Assembly (NCBI RefSeq): GCF_042654245.1
Contig: NZ_JBHSGI010000034.1
Span: 186,001 to 250,000, forward strand
Direction: 5' to 3'
Source of the DNA: Seohaeicola_A nanhaiensis
GTDB taxonomy: Bacteria; Pseudomonadota; Alphaproteobacteria; Rhodobacterales; Rhodobacteraceae
DNA: 64,000 nucleotides
Shown: one piece after another, positions 41,179 to 51,632 of the stretch
How positions within the stretch are numbered: the first letter of the stretch is position 1
How the letters are laid out: every line of letters starts with the position of its first letter
Translations under genes and position numbers: made by a program
The notes under the pieces: model-generated
Told to the model about the DNA's origin: nothing
Databases searched by the model: none
The model's input: only the letters and a program-made list of their open reading frames with translations

Positions 41179-42960
41179 ATGACAAATACCCGTGCAGGCA
41201 AGAGATTCCGGTCGCAGGAGTGGTTCGACAATCCGAACAACCCCGGTATGACCGCGCTGTATGTCGAGCGCTATCAGAACCAGGCCTATACGCGGGGCGA
41301 GTTGCAAGGGGAAAAGCCGATCATCGGCATCGCCAATACCGGCAGCGACATCGCGCCCTGCAACAAGATCCACGTCTTCCTGATGGATCGCATCAAGGCC
41401 GGCATCCGCGACGGCGGCGGCATTCCGATGGAATTCCCGGTGCATCCGATCCAGGAGACCGGCAAACGGCCGACCGCGGCGCTGGACCGCAACCTGGCCT
41501 ATCTGTCGCTGGTCGAGGTGCTGCATGGCTATCCCATCGACGGCGTGGTGCTGACCACCGGCTGCGACAAGACGACCCCCGCCATGCTGATGGGGGCGGC
41601 GACCGTCGACATCCCAGCCATCGCGCTGAACGGCGGGCCGATGCTGGACGGCTGGTGGAAGGGCAAGCGCGCCGGATCGGGCACCATCGTCTGGGAAAGC
41701 CGCCGTCTGCTGAGCGAAGGCAAGATCGACTACGAGGAATTCATGTCGCGCGTCTGTGCCTCGGCGCCCTCGCTCGGGCATTGCAACTCGATGGGCACGG
41801 CCAGCACCATGAACGCCATGGCCGAGGCGCTGGGGATGTCGCTGACCGGCAACTCGGCCATCCCCGCGCCCTTCCGCGAGCGGATGAACATGGCCTACGA
41901 GACCGGCAAGCGGATCGTTGCGATGGTCTATGAGGATCTCAAACCCTCGGACATCCTGACCCGCGAGGCCTTCGAGAACGCGATCATCGTCAACGGCGCC
42001 ATCGGCGGCTCGACCAATGCGCCGCCGCACCTTCAGGCCATCGCGCGCCATGCCGGGGTGAAGCTGAACGTGAAGGACTGGGAGACCATCGGCTTCAAGG
42101 TGCCGCTGTTGCTGAACATGCAGCCGGCGGGCGAATACCTGGGCGAAAGCTTTTTCCGCGCCGGCGGTGTGCCGGCGATCATGGGCGAGCTGCGCAAGGC
42201 CGGGCGGCTGCACGACGGGGTGATGACCGCCACCGGCAAGACCATGGGCGAGAACCTGGAAGGCTGGGAGAGCCGCGATCTCGACGTGATCAAGACGGTC
42301 GCCAACCCGCTGCGCGAGAATGCAGGGTTTCTGGTGCTGTCGGGCAATCTGTTTGACTCGGCGCTGATGAAGACCAGCGTGATCTCGGCCGACTTCCGCA
42401 AGCGCTTCCTGTCGACGCCTGGCAAGGAGGGCATCTACGAGGCCCGCGCGGTGGTCTTCGAGGGGCCGGAGGATTACCACGACCGGATCAACGATCCCGA
42501 TCTGAAGATCGACGAGACGACGATCCTGTTCATTCGTGGCGTCGGATGCGTCGGCTATCCCGGCTCGGCCGAGGTGGTGAACATGCAGCCGCCGGATGCG
42601 GTGATCAAGGCGGGGATCAACCACCTGCCCACGGTCGGGGACGGGCGGCAGTCGGGCACCTCGGAAAGCCCGTCTATCCTGAACGCCTCGCCCGAGTCGG
42701 TGGTCGGCGGCGGGCTAGCCTACCTCAGGACCGGCGACATGGTGCGGCTGGACCTCAACGCCAGCCGGATGGACGCGTTGGTGGACGAAGCCGAGTGGCA
42801 GGCCCGAAAGGACGCCTGGACCCCGCCGGAGATCCACAACCAGACCCCCTGGCAGGAAATCTACCGCACCCATGTCGGCCAGCTGGCCGATGGCGGCTGC
42901 CTGGAACTGGCGACCGCCTATCAGAAGGTCGCCCGCGACCTGCCCCGCGACAACCATTGA
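41179..42960 (+). CDS. IlvD/Edd-family sugar-acid dehydratase
   Basis: A 593-residue Fe-S dehydratase. Seen: GIANTGSDIAPCNKIH with the first cluster Cys, VLTTGCDKTTPAMLMG with the second, and SLGHCNSMGTASTMNAMAEALGM with the third, then VNGAIGGSTNAPPHLQAIA. The TGSDIAPCN and PMLDGWWKGKRAGSGT segments match the pentonate dehydratase group (L-arabonate/D-xylonate) more than IlvD itself. It would convert a sugar acid to its 2-keto-3-deoxy form, the substrate of the DHDPS-family enzyme or KdgK. GAGGAA precedes the ATG. Confidence 0.92.
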   Translation: MTNTRAGKRFRSQEWFDNPNNPGMTALYVERYQNQAYTRGELQGEKPIIGIANTGSDIAPCNKIHVFLMDRIKAGIRDGGGIPMEFPVHPIQETGKRPTAALDRNLAYLSLVEVLHGYPIDGVVLTTGCDKTTPAMLMGAATVDIPAIALNGGPMLDGWWKGKRAGSGTIVWESRRLLSEGKIDYEEFMSRVCASAPSLGHCNSMGTASTMNAMAEALGMSLTGNSAIPAPFRERMNMAYETGKRIVAMVYEDLKPSDILTREAFENAIIVNGAIGGSTNAPPHLQAIARHAGVKLNVKDWETIGFKVPLLLNMQPAGEYLGESFFRAGGVPAIMGELRKAGRLHDGVMTATGKTMGENLEGWESRDLDVIKTVANPLRENAGFLVLSGNLFDSALMKTSVISADFRKRFLSTPGKEGIYEARAVVFEGPEDYHDRINDPDLKIDETTILFIRGVGCVGYPGSAEVVNMQPPDAVIKAGINHLPTVGDGRQSGTSESPSILNASPESVVGGGLAYLRTGDMVRLDLNASRMDALVDEAEWQARKDAWTPPEIHNQTPWQEIYRTHVGQLADGGCLELATAYQKVARDLPRDNH

Positions 42961-42970
42961 AGGACGCCTC

Positions 42971-43708
42971 ATGAGCAAGACTATCATCATCACCGGAGCG
43001 GGCAGCGGCATCGGCCGCGCCTGCGCCGAAACCTTCCTGGCCGATGGCTGGCGGGTCGGGCTGATCGGCCGCCGCGCCGGGGCGCTGGAAGAGACGGCGG
43101 CAGGCGATCAAAATGCGCTGGTGCTGCCCTGCGACGTGACCGACGAGGCGCAGGTGGACGCGGCCTTCGACAAGGCGATGGAGGCCTGGGGGCACCTCGA
43201 CGCGGTTTTCAACAACGCCGGGGTCAGCCTGGCCGGCGCGCCGATCGACGAGATCGCCGTCGACGACTGGCGGCGGGTGATCGACATCAACCTGAACGGT
43301 GCCTTCCTGGTGGCCCGCGCCGCCTTTGGCCGGATGCGCCACCAGAGCCCGCAGGGCGGGCGGATCATCAACAACGGCTCGATCTCGGCCCATGTGCCGC
43401 GCTGGGGCTCGGTGGCCTATACTGCGTCGAAACATGCGATCACCGGGCTGACGCGGACGATCTCGCTGGACGGGCGGCCGTTCAACATCGCCTGCGGCCA
43501 GATCGATATTGGCAACGCCCTGACCGAGATGGCGCGCAAGATGACCACGGGAATGCCGCAGGCCGATGGCTCGATCGCTGTCGAGGCGGTGATGGATGTG
43601 AGCCATGTCGCCTCGTCGGTGCGCTACATGGCCGGGCTGCCGCTCGAGGCCAACGTGCAGTTCATGACGGTGATGGCAACCAACATGCCCTTCATCGGAC
43701 GCGGCTGA
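42971..43708 (+). CDS. Short-chain dehydrogenase/reductase
   Basis: A 245-residue classical SDR. It has TGAGSGIGRACAETF, FNNAGVSLAG, the catalytic Ser in NNGSISAHVPRWG, and YTASK. It lies 10 bp after the IlvD-family dehydratase and shares its promoter region, so it probably acts on the same sugar-acid pathway, for example oxidising a hydroxyl or a 2-keto-3-deoxy acid. The C-terminal half has a long loop (RKMTTGMPQADGSI). The exact substrate cannot be read from the sequence. Confidence 0.9.
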   Translation: MSKTIIITGAGSGIGRACAETFLADGWRVGLIGRRAGALEETAAGDQNALVLPCDVTDEAQVDAAFDKAMEAWGHLDAVFNNAGVSLAGAPIDEIAVDDWRRVIDINLNGAFLVARAAFGRMRHQSPQGGRIINNGSISAHVPRWGSVAYTASKHAITGLTRTISLDGRPFNIACGQIDIGNALTEMARKMTTGMPQADGSIAVEAVMDVSHVASSVRYMAGLPLEANVQFMTVMATNMPFIGRG

Positions 43709-43795
43709 GGCCGCGCGCGCCCGTTCCGGGCGCGAAGCCGCGCGGGGCGCGCGGCTGCCTCCGGCGGAGGTATTTTTCGAACCAGAGAAGCGGCA
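43709..43795 (+). repeat. Intergenic hairpin element, copy C
   Basis: Two GC-rich inverted repeats follow the SDR stop (around GCGCCCG-TTC-CGGGCGC and a GCCGCGC/GCGCGGC pair), then CTCCGGCGGAGGTATTT, TTCGAACCAGAGAAGCGGCAG. The last part is shared with copies A and B. It probably ends the IlvD-SDR transcript before the thiamine promoter. Confidence 0.55.
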
Positions 43796-43839
43796 GGCGC
43801 CGCGTGATCCCGGGGGCGGGCCGTGGCCTGCCCCTGCGG

Positions 43840-43868
43840 TTGACAAGCGCGCGCGGCGCGCGCAGGGT
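43840..43868 (+). promoter_or_regulatory. Candidate thiCME promoter
   Basis: A perfect TTGACA (43840-43845) with a 17-bp spacer to CAGGGT (43863-43868). The predicted start is about 43875, just where the TPP riboswitch begins. Confidence 0.55.
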
Positions 43869-43875
43869 GTGCGGA

Positions 43876-43983
43876 CTCACCTGGGGGGTCCCGACAAGGG
43901 GCTGAGATACTGATCGTGCCGCAAGGCGCAGCGCAGTGACCCGATGAACCTGATCCAGTTCATACTGGCGTAGGGATGGTGCA
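43876..43983 (+). ncRNA. TPP riboswitch upstream of thiC
   Basis: The conserved THI-box parts occur in order: GGGGGGTCCC, GGGGCTGAGATAC, GACCCGATGAACCTGATC, CAGTTCATACTGGCGTAGGGA. CACC (43878-43881) and GGTG (43978-43981) can close P1. It lies 110 nt before the thiC start. TPP binding would shut off expression of thiC, thiM and thiE; the mode (translational or transcriptional) is not evident. Confidence 0.95.
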
Positions 43984-44092
43984 CCGGCCGCGCGGCGCTT
44001 GCCGATACGTCACAGACGTATTCCGTTCGGTCTTCCTCCATTCGAACGCGGAACTGGGTCTCCAACGCTTTGAGCTCTGGAGGCTCCGACCG

Positions 44093-45891
<1,799 letters not shown>

Positions 45892-45895
<4 letters not shown>

Positions 45896-46701
45896 CCCAG
45901 ACACCCGCAACCCTTCTGGCCGTACTGCGCGCCAGCCCGCCGCTGGTGCAATGCATCACCAACTATGTGGCGATGAACATCGCCGCCAATGTGGTGCTGG
46001 CGGCCGGGGCCAGTCCGGCCATGGTCTCCGACGTCGAGGAGGCCGAGGAATTCGCCCGCATCGCCGGGGCGCTGACGGTCAATATCGGCACGCTGTCGCC
46101 GGCCTTCGTGGCGGGGATGCGCGCGGCGATTGCCGGCGCGCAGGCGGCGGGTCGGCCCTGGGTGCTGGATCCGGTCGCCTGTCAGGCAACGGGCTATCGG
46201 CGCGATGTCTCGGCAGAGTTGGTCCGACTGCGCCCGACGATCATCCGGGGCAATGCCTCGGAAGTGCTGGCGCTGGCGGGCGAGGCGAGCCGGGGGCAAG
46301 GCGTCGATGGCCGCGATCCCGTGGCCGCCGCCGAGAAGGGCGCGCGCTGGCTGGCCCATGAGACCGGCGGCGTGGTGGCGGTGACGGGCGAGGTGGATTT
46401 CGTCACCGATGGCAGCCGCGCGGCGCGGATTTCGGGCGGTTCGCCCTGGATGCCGATGAACACCGCGCTTGGCTGTTCGCTGACCTGCCTCTGCGGGGCT
46501 TATGCGGCGGTGGCCGAGGATCCCTTCGACGCCACCGTCGCCGCGCTGGCGCATTTCGCGGTGGCAGGGCAACGCGCCCATGAGGGCGCCACGGGGCCGG
46601 GCAGCTTTGCGCCGCGTTTCCTCGATGCGCTGCAGGCGGTGACACCCGAGGCGCTGGCGGGTGAGGCGGTCATCCGTGCCGAAGAGCCCGTTCCGGCATG
46701 A
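45892..46701 (+). CDS. thiM: Hydroxyethylthiazole kinase
   Basis: A 269-residue ribokinase-like enzyme that phosphorylates the thiazole alcohol in the salvage pathway. Seen: PLVQCITNYVAMNIAANVVLAAGASPAM at the N terminus, the WVLDPVACQATGYRR block, RGNASEVLAL, and the nucleotide-site NTALGCSLTCLCGAY with the conserved Cys. The ATG overlaps the thiC stop. No thiG or thiO lies here, so this locus relies on salvaged thiazole or on a thiazole operon elsewhere. Confidence 0.95.
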
Positions 46702-47336
46702 AGCCATCGTTCGACCTCTCGCTCTACCTCGTGCTCGATCCCGGCCTCTGTGCCGGGATCGGGATGGTCGAGACCGCGCGCCGCGCCGTGGCGGGCGGGG
46801 CAACCATGGTGCAGCTGCGCGACAAGGAGGGCGGCACGGCGGCGATGGTCGAGACCGGGCTGGCCCTGAAGGCCGCGCTTGCTGGTTCAGGCGCGCGGCT
46901 GATCGTCAACGACGACGTGGCGGCGGCGGTCGAGATCGGCGCGGACGGTGTGCATATCGGCCAGGGTGACATGAGCGTCATCGAGGCGCGGGCGCTGATT
47001 GGCCCGGAAATGCTGCTGGGTCTCTCGGTCGAAACGCCGGACCTGGCGGCGCGGGTCGACCCCGCGATGGTCGATTACGTCGGCGCCGGCCCGGTCTTTG
47101 CCACGCCAACCAAGACCGACCACAAGACGCCCGTCGGCTTCGACGGTCTGGCGGCGCAGGTGGCAGCCTGTCCGGTGCCTGCGGTGGCCATCGGCGGGCT
47201 GAAGGTAGACCATGTCGCACAGACCTTGGCGGCCGGGGCGAAGGGGCTCGCGGTGGTTTCGGCGATCTGCGGGCAGCCGGACCCGGAGGCTGCCGCCCGC
47301 CGCCTCCGGGCCGAGATCGACCGCCTAACGCGCTGA
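46698..47336 (+). CDS. thiE: Thiamine-phosphate synthase
   Basis: A 212-residue TIM-barrel enzyme that joins HMP pyrophosphate and thiazole phosphate. Seen: TMVQLRDKEGG, RLIVNDDVAAAVEIGADGVHIGQGD, and DYVGAGPVFATPTKTDHKTPVG with the phosphate-binding residues, then VAIGGLK. Its start overlaps thiM, and its stop overlaps that of the convergent thiD by 12 bp, so the two transcripts meet tail to tail. Confidence 0.96.
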   Translation: MKPSFDLSLYLVLDPGLCAGIGMVETARRAVAGGATMVQLRDKEGGTAAMVETGLALKAALAGSGARLIVNDDVAAAVEIGADGVHIGQGDMSVIEARALIGPEMLLGLSVETPDLAARVDPAMVDYVGAGPVFATPTKTDHKTPVGFDGLAAQVAACPVPAVAIGGLKVDHVAQTLAAGAKGLAVVSAICGQPDPEAAARRLRAEIDRLTR

Positions 47337-48149
47337 GGGCCAGAGTGCATGGAAATGGTGCACCGGCCCGTGGCCCTGACCCACGTCCAGCCGGTCACTC
47401 GCCGCCAGCGCGCCGTGCAGATAGGTCTTGGCCCGCCGCACCGCCTCTTCCACGCCATGGGCCGGCAATAGCGCGGCGATGGCCGAGGACAGGGTGCAGC
47501 CGGTGCCGTGGTCGTTGGTCGTGGCAATGCGCGGCGCGGGCAGGGCGGTGGTGCCCTGCGGTCCGAACAGCAGGTCGGTGCTGTCGTCGCTGCCTTCCAG
47601 ATGGCCGCCCTTCAGCAGCACCCATTCCACACCCAATGCCAGAAGATCGCTGCGCGCCGCCTGCATGGAGTCCGCTGTCCAACGGTCGCCGCGCCCCAGC
47701 AGGACCGCCGCCTCGGGCAGGTTCGGGGTGACGACGGTGGCCAGCGGTACCAGCAGCGCGCGCAGGGCGCCCACCGCCTCGGGGTCGAGCAGGGCATGGC
47801 CGCTTTTCGCGATCATCACCGGGTCGAGCACGATGTTCTTTGCGCCGTGGTGCCTGAGCCGGTCAGCCACCGCCGCGGCGATGGCGGCATTGGCGATCAT
47901 GCCGATCTTGACCGCATCGATCCGCACATCCTCCAGCACGGCGTCGATCTGGTCGGCCACAAACGACGGCTCCAGCGCCACGAAACGGCGCACACCTTGG
48001 GTGTTCTGCGCGACCACGGCGGTGATCGCGGAACAGGCGTAGGCACCTAGTGCCGAGAAGGCCTTGATATCGGCCTGAATGCCCGCGCCGCCCGACGGGT
48101 CGGTGCCCGCGATGGTCAGCACATTGGCGATGGCGAAATCTGGGGACAT
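47325..48149 (-). CDS. thiD: Hydroxymethylpyrimidine/phosphomethylpyrimidine kinase
   Basis: A 274-residue ribokinase-fold enzyme that phosphorylates HMP and HMP phosphate. Seen: LTIAGTDPSGGAGIQADIKAF with the substrate site, AVKIGMIAN, VLDPVMIAKSGHALL, VTPNLPEAAVLLG, and NDHGTGCTLSSAIAALL with the catalytic Cys. The ATG at 48149 has GAGG before it. It is controlled by its own TPP riboswitch in the minus-strand leader and converges on thiE. Confidence 0.96.
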   Translation of the reverse strand: MSPDFAIANVLTIAGTDPSGGAGIQADIKAFSALGAYACSAITAVVAQNTQGVRRFVALEPSFVADQIDAVLEDVRIDAVKIGMIANAAIAAAVADRLRHHGAKNIVLDPVMIAKSGHALLDPEAVGALRALLVPLATVVTPNLPEAAVLLGRGDRWTADSMQAARSDLLALGVEWVLLKGGHLEGSDDSTDLLFGPQGTTALPAPRIATTNDHGTGCTLSSAIAALLPAHGVEEAVRRAKTYLHGALAASDRLDVGQGHGPVHHFHALWPSAR

Positions 48150-48189
48150 GGCGGCCTCGTCTTGTGGGGCCGGCAAGGGAAGAGAGTCA

Positions 48190-48302
48190 CGCGGTCCCGT
48201 CCCTTCGCCGGCATGATCCGGATCAGGTTCAAAGGGTCACTGCGCTGCACCGGATGGTGCGATCAGAGTCTCAGCCCCTTGTCGGGACCCCCCTCGGTGC
48301 TG
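48190..48302 (-). ncRNA. TPP riboswitch upstream of thiD
   Basis: Read on the minus strand the conserved parts appear in order: GGGGGGTCCCGACAAGGGGC, CTGAGACTCTGATC, GACCCTTTGAACCTGATCC, GCCGGCGAAGGGACGG. GGTCCCG and CGGGACC near the ends can pair. It is an independent copy from the thiC one, sharing conserved blocks but differing in the variable P3 stem. It lies 40 nt before the thiD start. Confidence 0.94.
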
Positions 48303-48304
48303 CC

Positions 48305-48332
48305 ATGGTATCAGGCCGGGCGGCGGGTTCAA
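48305..48332 (-). promoter_or_regulatory. Candidate thiD promoter
   Basis: On the minus strand TTGAAC (48332-48327) is followed after 16 bp by TACCAT (48310-48305). The predicted start falls at the first bases of the riboswitch. Confidence 0.5.
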
Positions 48333-48674
48333 TGCCGGGTTTGCCGCGCGCGCCGGCTGCGCGCTAGCGTTGGCGAGTTGCATCGGAACTGCCCGAAAAC
48401 CGGGCTGTCCTCAGGAATTTCGGACAATTTTCAGTTTAGAGGCCGGAATTGCAGATAAAGCCAGTGCCAGCCATAGCAATTGTCCCCCGGCATCTCCATC
48501 TCTGCAAGGCATCATCACGCAGGATCGCCTGCGCGGACGAAGTACGAGAATTCCCGGACATATCCAGCAGGCGCGCGCCGCGGACAATGTCCTGAAAAAC
48601 CGACCCGCTGCAGAAGTGCTGCGGGTCTTCCCCCTGAAACGCCACCGCTTGTTCACAAACCCCCGGGAGGGCAC
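48333..48674. other. Intergenic region before the hypothetical pair
   Basis: A gene-free stretch of about 340 bp. It contains a 7-bp stem GACCCGC/GCGGGTC (48602-48608 with 48621-48627, loop 12 nt) followed by TTCCCC, about 50 bp before the next start codon. That hairpin could be an attenuator or an end of a short transcript. No tRNA, no known riboswitch and no convincing ORF were seen. Confidence 0.4.
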
Positions 48675-49160
48675 ATGACCCCCAAGATCCGAACCATTGC
48701 GATATTTCACAAACCTTTCAAACTCCCCACCCTCAACGAAACCCTGCCGGCCGGGGAATATGAGATCGAGACCGAGATTTCCGATGCCGTCGGTGTTCTC
48801 AGTTCCCCAGACTGGACCACGAAGGTGCAGGTCAAGCTCCAGCCTCGGGCGCAGTATCCCGGTTTGTCGCGTACCCTGACGGTTGCGCTGGTCGATCTGC
48901 AGCAGGCGATGGCAAAGGACAAGCAGACCAACCGCGATCTGGTCGACTACTTTCTGGAAGAGATGCTGGCCGATCCGCTGATCCGTCTTGTCATGCAGGC
49001 CGACAGTGTGTCCGACTCAGAGGTGCGCCACTATAACGCCCAGGCGCGCCGGGTGGCGTCCAGGGGCAAACCCGCAACAATCGCCGGGACCGCCGGCAAA
49101 CCGCGCGAGGCGGTTCAGACTGGTGCATCGGTCGCCTGTGCCGCGGGCATGAAAGCATGA
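48675..49160 (+). CDS. Hypothetical protein
   Basis: A 161-residue protein I do not recognise. The N-terminal half (KPFKLPTLNETLPAGEYEIETEISDA) looks like a beta-strand-rich domain, ending in a PRAQYPGLSRTLTV stretch. The middle is helical (LVDLQQAMAKDKQTNRDLVDYFLEEMLADPLIRLVMQ), and the last 40 residues are low-complexity. There is no signal peptide. GGGAGG precedes the ATG. The next small gene overlaps its stop (ATGA), so the two are coexpressed and may form a functional pair. Confidence 0.65.
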   Translation: MTPKIRTIAIFHKPFKLPTLNETLPAGEYEIETEISDAVGVLSSPDWTTKVQVKLQPRAQYPGLSRTLTVALVDLQQAMAKDKQTNRDLVDYFLEEMLADPLIRLVMQADSVSDSEVRHYNAQARRVASRGKPATIAGTAGKPREAVQTGASVACAAGMKA

Positions 49161-49468
49161 GCGCCGCACCGGTGGATCTTGACGGCCGGCGCCGCGGCGA
49201 GGGCCGCCTGAAGGTTATTCTGCGCCGAAAGGCGGTCAATTCCGGCTATTCGCCGAAGATGGGGTGCGATCGTCTGGAAGCGGAAATTGATGCGCGACTT
49301 GCGCGCGGTCCGGCGCTGGACTGGGCGCAGGCGCTGGATGCAGTTCGCTTTTTGCTCGATCAATACGCCGCCGCTCCCGAGGCGAGGGCCCCGCAAACCC
49401 GACGACTGATAGACCGCGCTCTGGGCGACCTCGCCCGTCTGAAGATTCCGGCGCAAAGCACGTTATGA
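49157..49468 (+). CDS. Hypothetical protein
   Basis: A 103-residue protein of unknown function with no recognisable domain. It is rich in arginine and alanine, with a basic segment (GRRRGEGRLKVILRRKAV) near the N terminus and a helical C-terminal half (LDWAQALDAVRFLLDQYAAA; RRLIDRALGDLARL). It has no signal peptide or membrane segment. Its ATG lies within the stop codon of the previous gene. The transglutaminase starts 21 bp downstream and may be in the same transcript. Confidence 0.6.
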   Translation: MSAAPVDLDGRRRGEGRLKVILRRKAVNSGYSPKMGCDRLEAEIDARLARGPALDWAQALDAVRFLLDQYAAAPEARAPQTRRLIDRALGDLARLKIPAQSTL

Positions 49469-49489
49469 TACAGTGGTGAGAAGAGAGAG

Positions 49490-50362
49490 ATGCCGCGCAT
49501 CAGTATAACACACGAGACGACCTACCGCTATCGCAGCCCGGTCCGGCTGGATCCCCACCGGATGATGCTGCGCCCGCGCGAAAGCCGTGACCTGCGGCTT
49601 GTCGCCTTCGATCTCGATATCGCGCCCGCGGCCCGTGTGGTCTGGTCCCATGACGTGGCCGGCAATGCCATCGCGCTTGCCACCTTCGAGACTGAGGCCG
49701 AGGTACTGTCGATCCGCTCACGCGCCTTCGTCGACCTGACCGCGCCGGTCTGGCCCGTCTTCCCGATCGCGGCCGAGGCGATCTCCTATCCCTTCCGCTA
49801 CAGCGACGAGGATATCACCGACCTGGGGGCGCTGACGCTGGCCCAATATGCCGACGACGCCGGCCGCCTGCGCGATTGGGCCAAGGGTTTCGTGATGTCC
49901 CGGCCGACCGACACGCTCTCGCTGCTCAAGGACCTGTCCAACGGCGTCGCCGCCCGCATCGCCTATCAGAGCCGCGAGACCGAGGGCACCCGCGGCCCGC
50001 TCGAGACGCTGGATCTGGGCGAAGGGTCCTGCCGCGACTTCGCCGTGCTCTTCGCCGAGGCGGTCCGAACGCTCGGCTTCGGCGCCCGGCTGGTCTCGGG
50101 CTATCTCTTCGATCCCGCCGCCGACCGGATCGGCTCGGCCGGATCGGGATCGACCCATGCCTGGGTCGAGGTCTTCGTGCCCGGCGCGGGCTGGATCCCC
50201 TTCGACCCAACCAACCGCTCGGTCGGCTCCGCCAACTTGATCCCCGTTGCCGTCGCCCGCCGGATCAGCCAGGTCGTCCCCGTCGCCGGCAGCTTCCACG
50301 GCAACGACAACGACCCGCTGGACATGGAGGTCGCCGTCGAAGTGCGCGAGGTGGAGGGGTGA
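49490..50362 (+). CDS. Transglutaminase-like cysteine peptidase family protein
   Basis: A 290-residue protein with the bacterial transglutaminase N-terminal domain (ISITHETTYRYRSPVRLDPHRMMLRPR) and the transglutaminase core. The catalytic triad is readable: Cys in GEGSCRDFAVLF, His in GSTHAWVEVFVPG, and Asp in WIPFDPTN. Related proteins often sit with alpha-E and circularly permuted ATP-grasp genes, which are absent here. It may act as an amidase or peptidase. AGAGAGAG lies before the ATG. Confidence 0.9.
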   Translation: MPRISITHETTYRYRSPVRLDPHRMMLRPRESRDLRLVAFDLDIAPAARVVWSHDVAGNAIALATFETEAEVLSIRSRAFVDLTAPVWPVFPIAAEAISYPFRYSDEDITDLGALTLAQYADDAGRLRDWAKGFVMSRPTDTLSLLKDLSNGVAARIAYQSRETEGTRGPLETLDLGEGSCRDFAVLFAEAVRTLGFGARLVSGYLFDPAADRIGSAGSGSTHAWVEVFVPGAGWIPFDPTNRSVGSANLIPVAVARRISQVVPVAGSFHGNDNDPLDMEVAVEVREVEG

Positions 50363-50458
50363 GGCCGGGCAGGCGCCAGCCTGGAATTGACCCAAGCCCG
50401 AATTTCCCCGACCCGCCGGGTCTTGGCAGGCCGCACAACATGAACTACGTGGGGATAT

Positions 50459-50533
50459 TGGCTCCGGCGGTAGGGATCGAACCTACGACCAATTGATTAA
50501 CAGTCAACTGCTCTACCGCTGAGCTACGCCGGA
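50459..50533 (-). tRNA. tRNA-Asn (GTT)
   Basis: A 75-nt cloverleaf on the minus strand with encoded CCA. Acceptor arms TCCGGCG and CGCCGGA pair, the D-arm is TAGCTCAGCGGTAGAGCA, the anticodon loop CTGTTAA gives GTT, and the T-arm has GGTTCGATCCC. Confidence 0.97.
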
Positions 50534-50614
50534 ACGGTCTGGGCGATATAGCAACCCGGTTTTGCGGCGTCCAGTGCGTTTTGGGGAGATTCTGGATTTT
50601 TCCTCGGGTCGCGG

Positions 50615-51526
50615 TCAGAGGTGGGTGAAGGTGGCGGTGGAGGCCAGGTCTCCGACCGGGGCGACAGTGGATTTTCCCGTAAGATCAACGAGGTGGGCGA
50701 AGACGTTGCGCTCGGCGGCAGGGATCAGGGCGGCGGGGGTCTCGGTGTAGATCCGCTCGGCCAGGGCGCGGGCGGTGGCGGGGCCGGATTCGAGCGCGGC
50801 GAGAATCTGGCGCTCGCGGGTCAGGCGGTGCTCGATCAGCCAGTCGAGCCGTCCACCCGGATCGGCGATGGGGCCACCGTGACCGGGGTGGAAGGCGCGC
50901 CAGTTGTGGGCGCGCAGGCGGCGGCAGGACTCCATGAAATCGGTCAGGTCGCCGTCGGGCGGCGAGACCAGCGAGGTGGCCCAGCCCATGACGTGGTCGG
51001 CGGTCAGGCAGAGGTCTCCCCAGCCAAGCGCGATATGGTTGCCGATATGGCCCGGCGTGTGAATCACCTCGAGCGACCAGCCGTCGCCTTCGACCCTCTC
51101 GCCATCGGCGAGCGTCACGTCGGGCCGGAAGGCGGTGTCGACGCCTTCGCCGCCGCCGGCGAGCCCGGCCTCGGCCAGGCGCGTCATCACCGGGCTGCGT
51201 CCGGCATGGGCGGTGCCGAAGGCCAGGATCGGCGCGCCGGTGCGCTGCGCCAGGCTGGCGGCCAGCGGCGAGTGGTCGATATGGGTATGGGTCACCAGGA
51301 TGTGGCTGACAGACTGACCGGGCTCCAGCGCGGCGAGAATCGCCTCGAGATGGGGCAGGCTGGCCGGGCCGGGATCGACCACGGCGATCTCGCGCGTTCC
51401 TATGAGGTAGGTGTTGGTGCCGCGATAGGTCATGGGCGAGGCATTGGGCGCCACGATGCGGCGCAGGCCGGGTTCCAGTTCGATGGCCTTGCCCACGGGC
51501 GGATCGAAATCGTCGGGAGGGGTCAT
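50615..51526 (-). CDS. Metallo-beta-lactamase fold hydrolase (LACTB2-like)
   Basis: A 303-residue MBL-fold protein. The binuclear metal motif HTHIDH is at VTHTHIDHSPLAASL, with further ligands in HTPGHIGNHIAL, LTADHVMGW and FHPGHGGPI. YRGTNTYLIG and AVVDPGPA are typical of the N terminus. The C-terminal winged-helix-like tail (RLTRERQILAALESGPATARALAERIY) marks the LACTB2/beta-lactamase-like group, in which human LACTB2 is a ribonuclease. The bacterial substrate is unknown. AAGGAG precedes the ATG at 51526. Confidence 0.9.
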   Translation of the reverse strand: MTPPDDFDPPVGKAIELEPGLRRIVAPNASPMTYRGTNTYLIGTREIAVVDPGPASLPHLEAILAALEPGQSVSHILVTHTHIDHSPLAASLAQRTGAPILAFGTAHAGRSPVMTRLAEAGLAGGGEGVDTAFRPDVTLADGERVEGDGWSLEVIHTPGHIGNHIALGWGDLCLTADHVMGWATSLVSPPDGDLTDFMESCRRLRAHNWRAFHPGHGGPIADPGGRLDWLIEHRLTRERQILAALESGPATARALAERIYTETPAALIPAAERNVFAHLVDLTGKSTVAPVGDLASTATFTHL

Positions 51527-51632
51527 CGGCGGGCTCCTTGCTGCAGTCCGCGCCAGCACTACAGACTTTGGCGGGGGCTTCAAACAAAACTATCGGCTTC
51601 CGCGCGCGCGGCGCTGCGGCTAGGGTCGCGCC

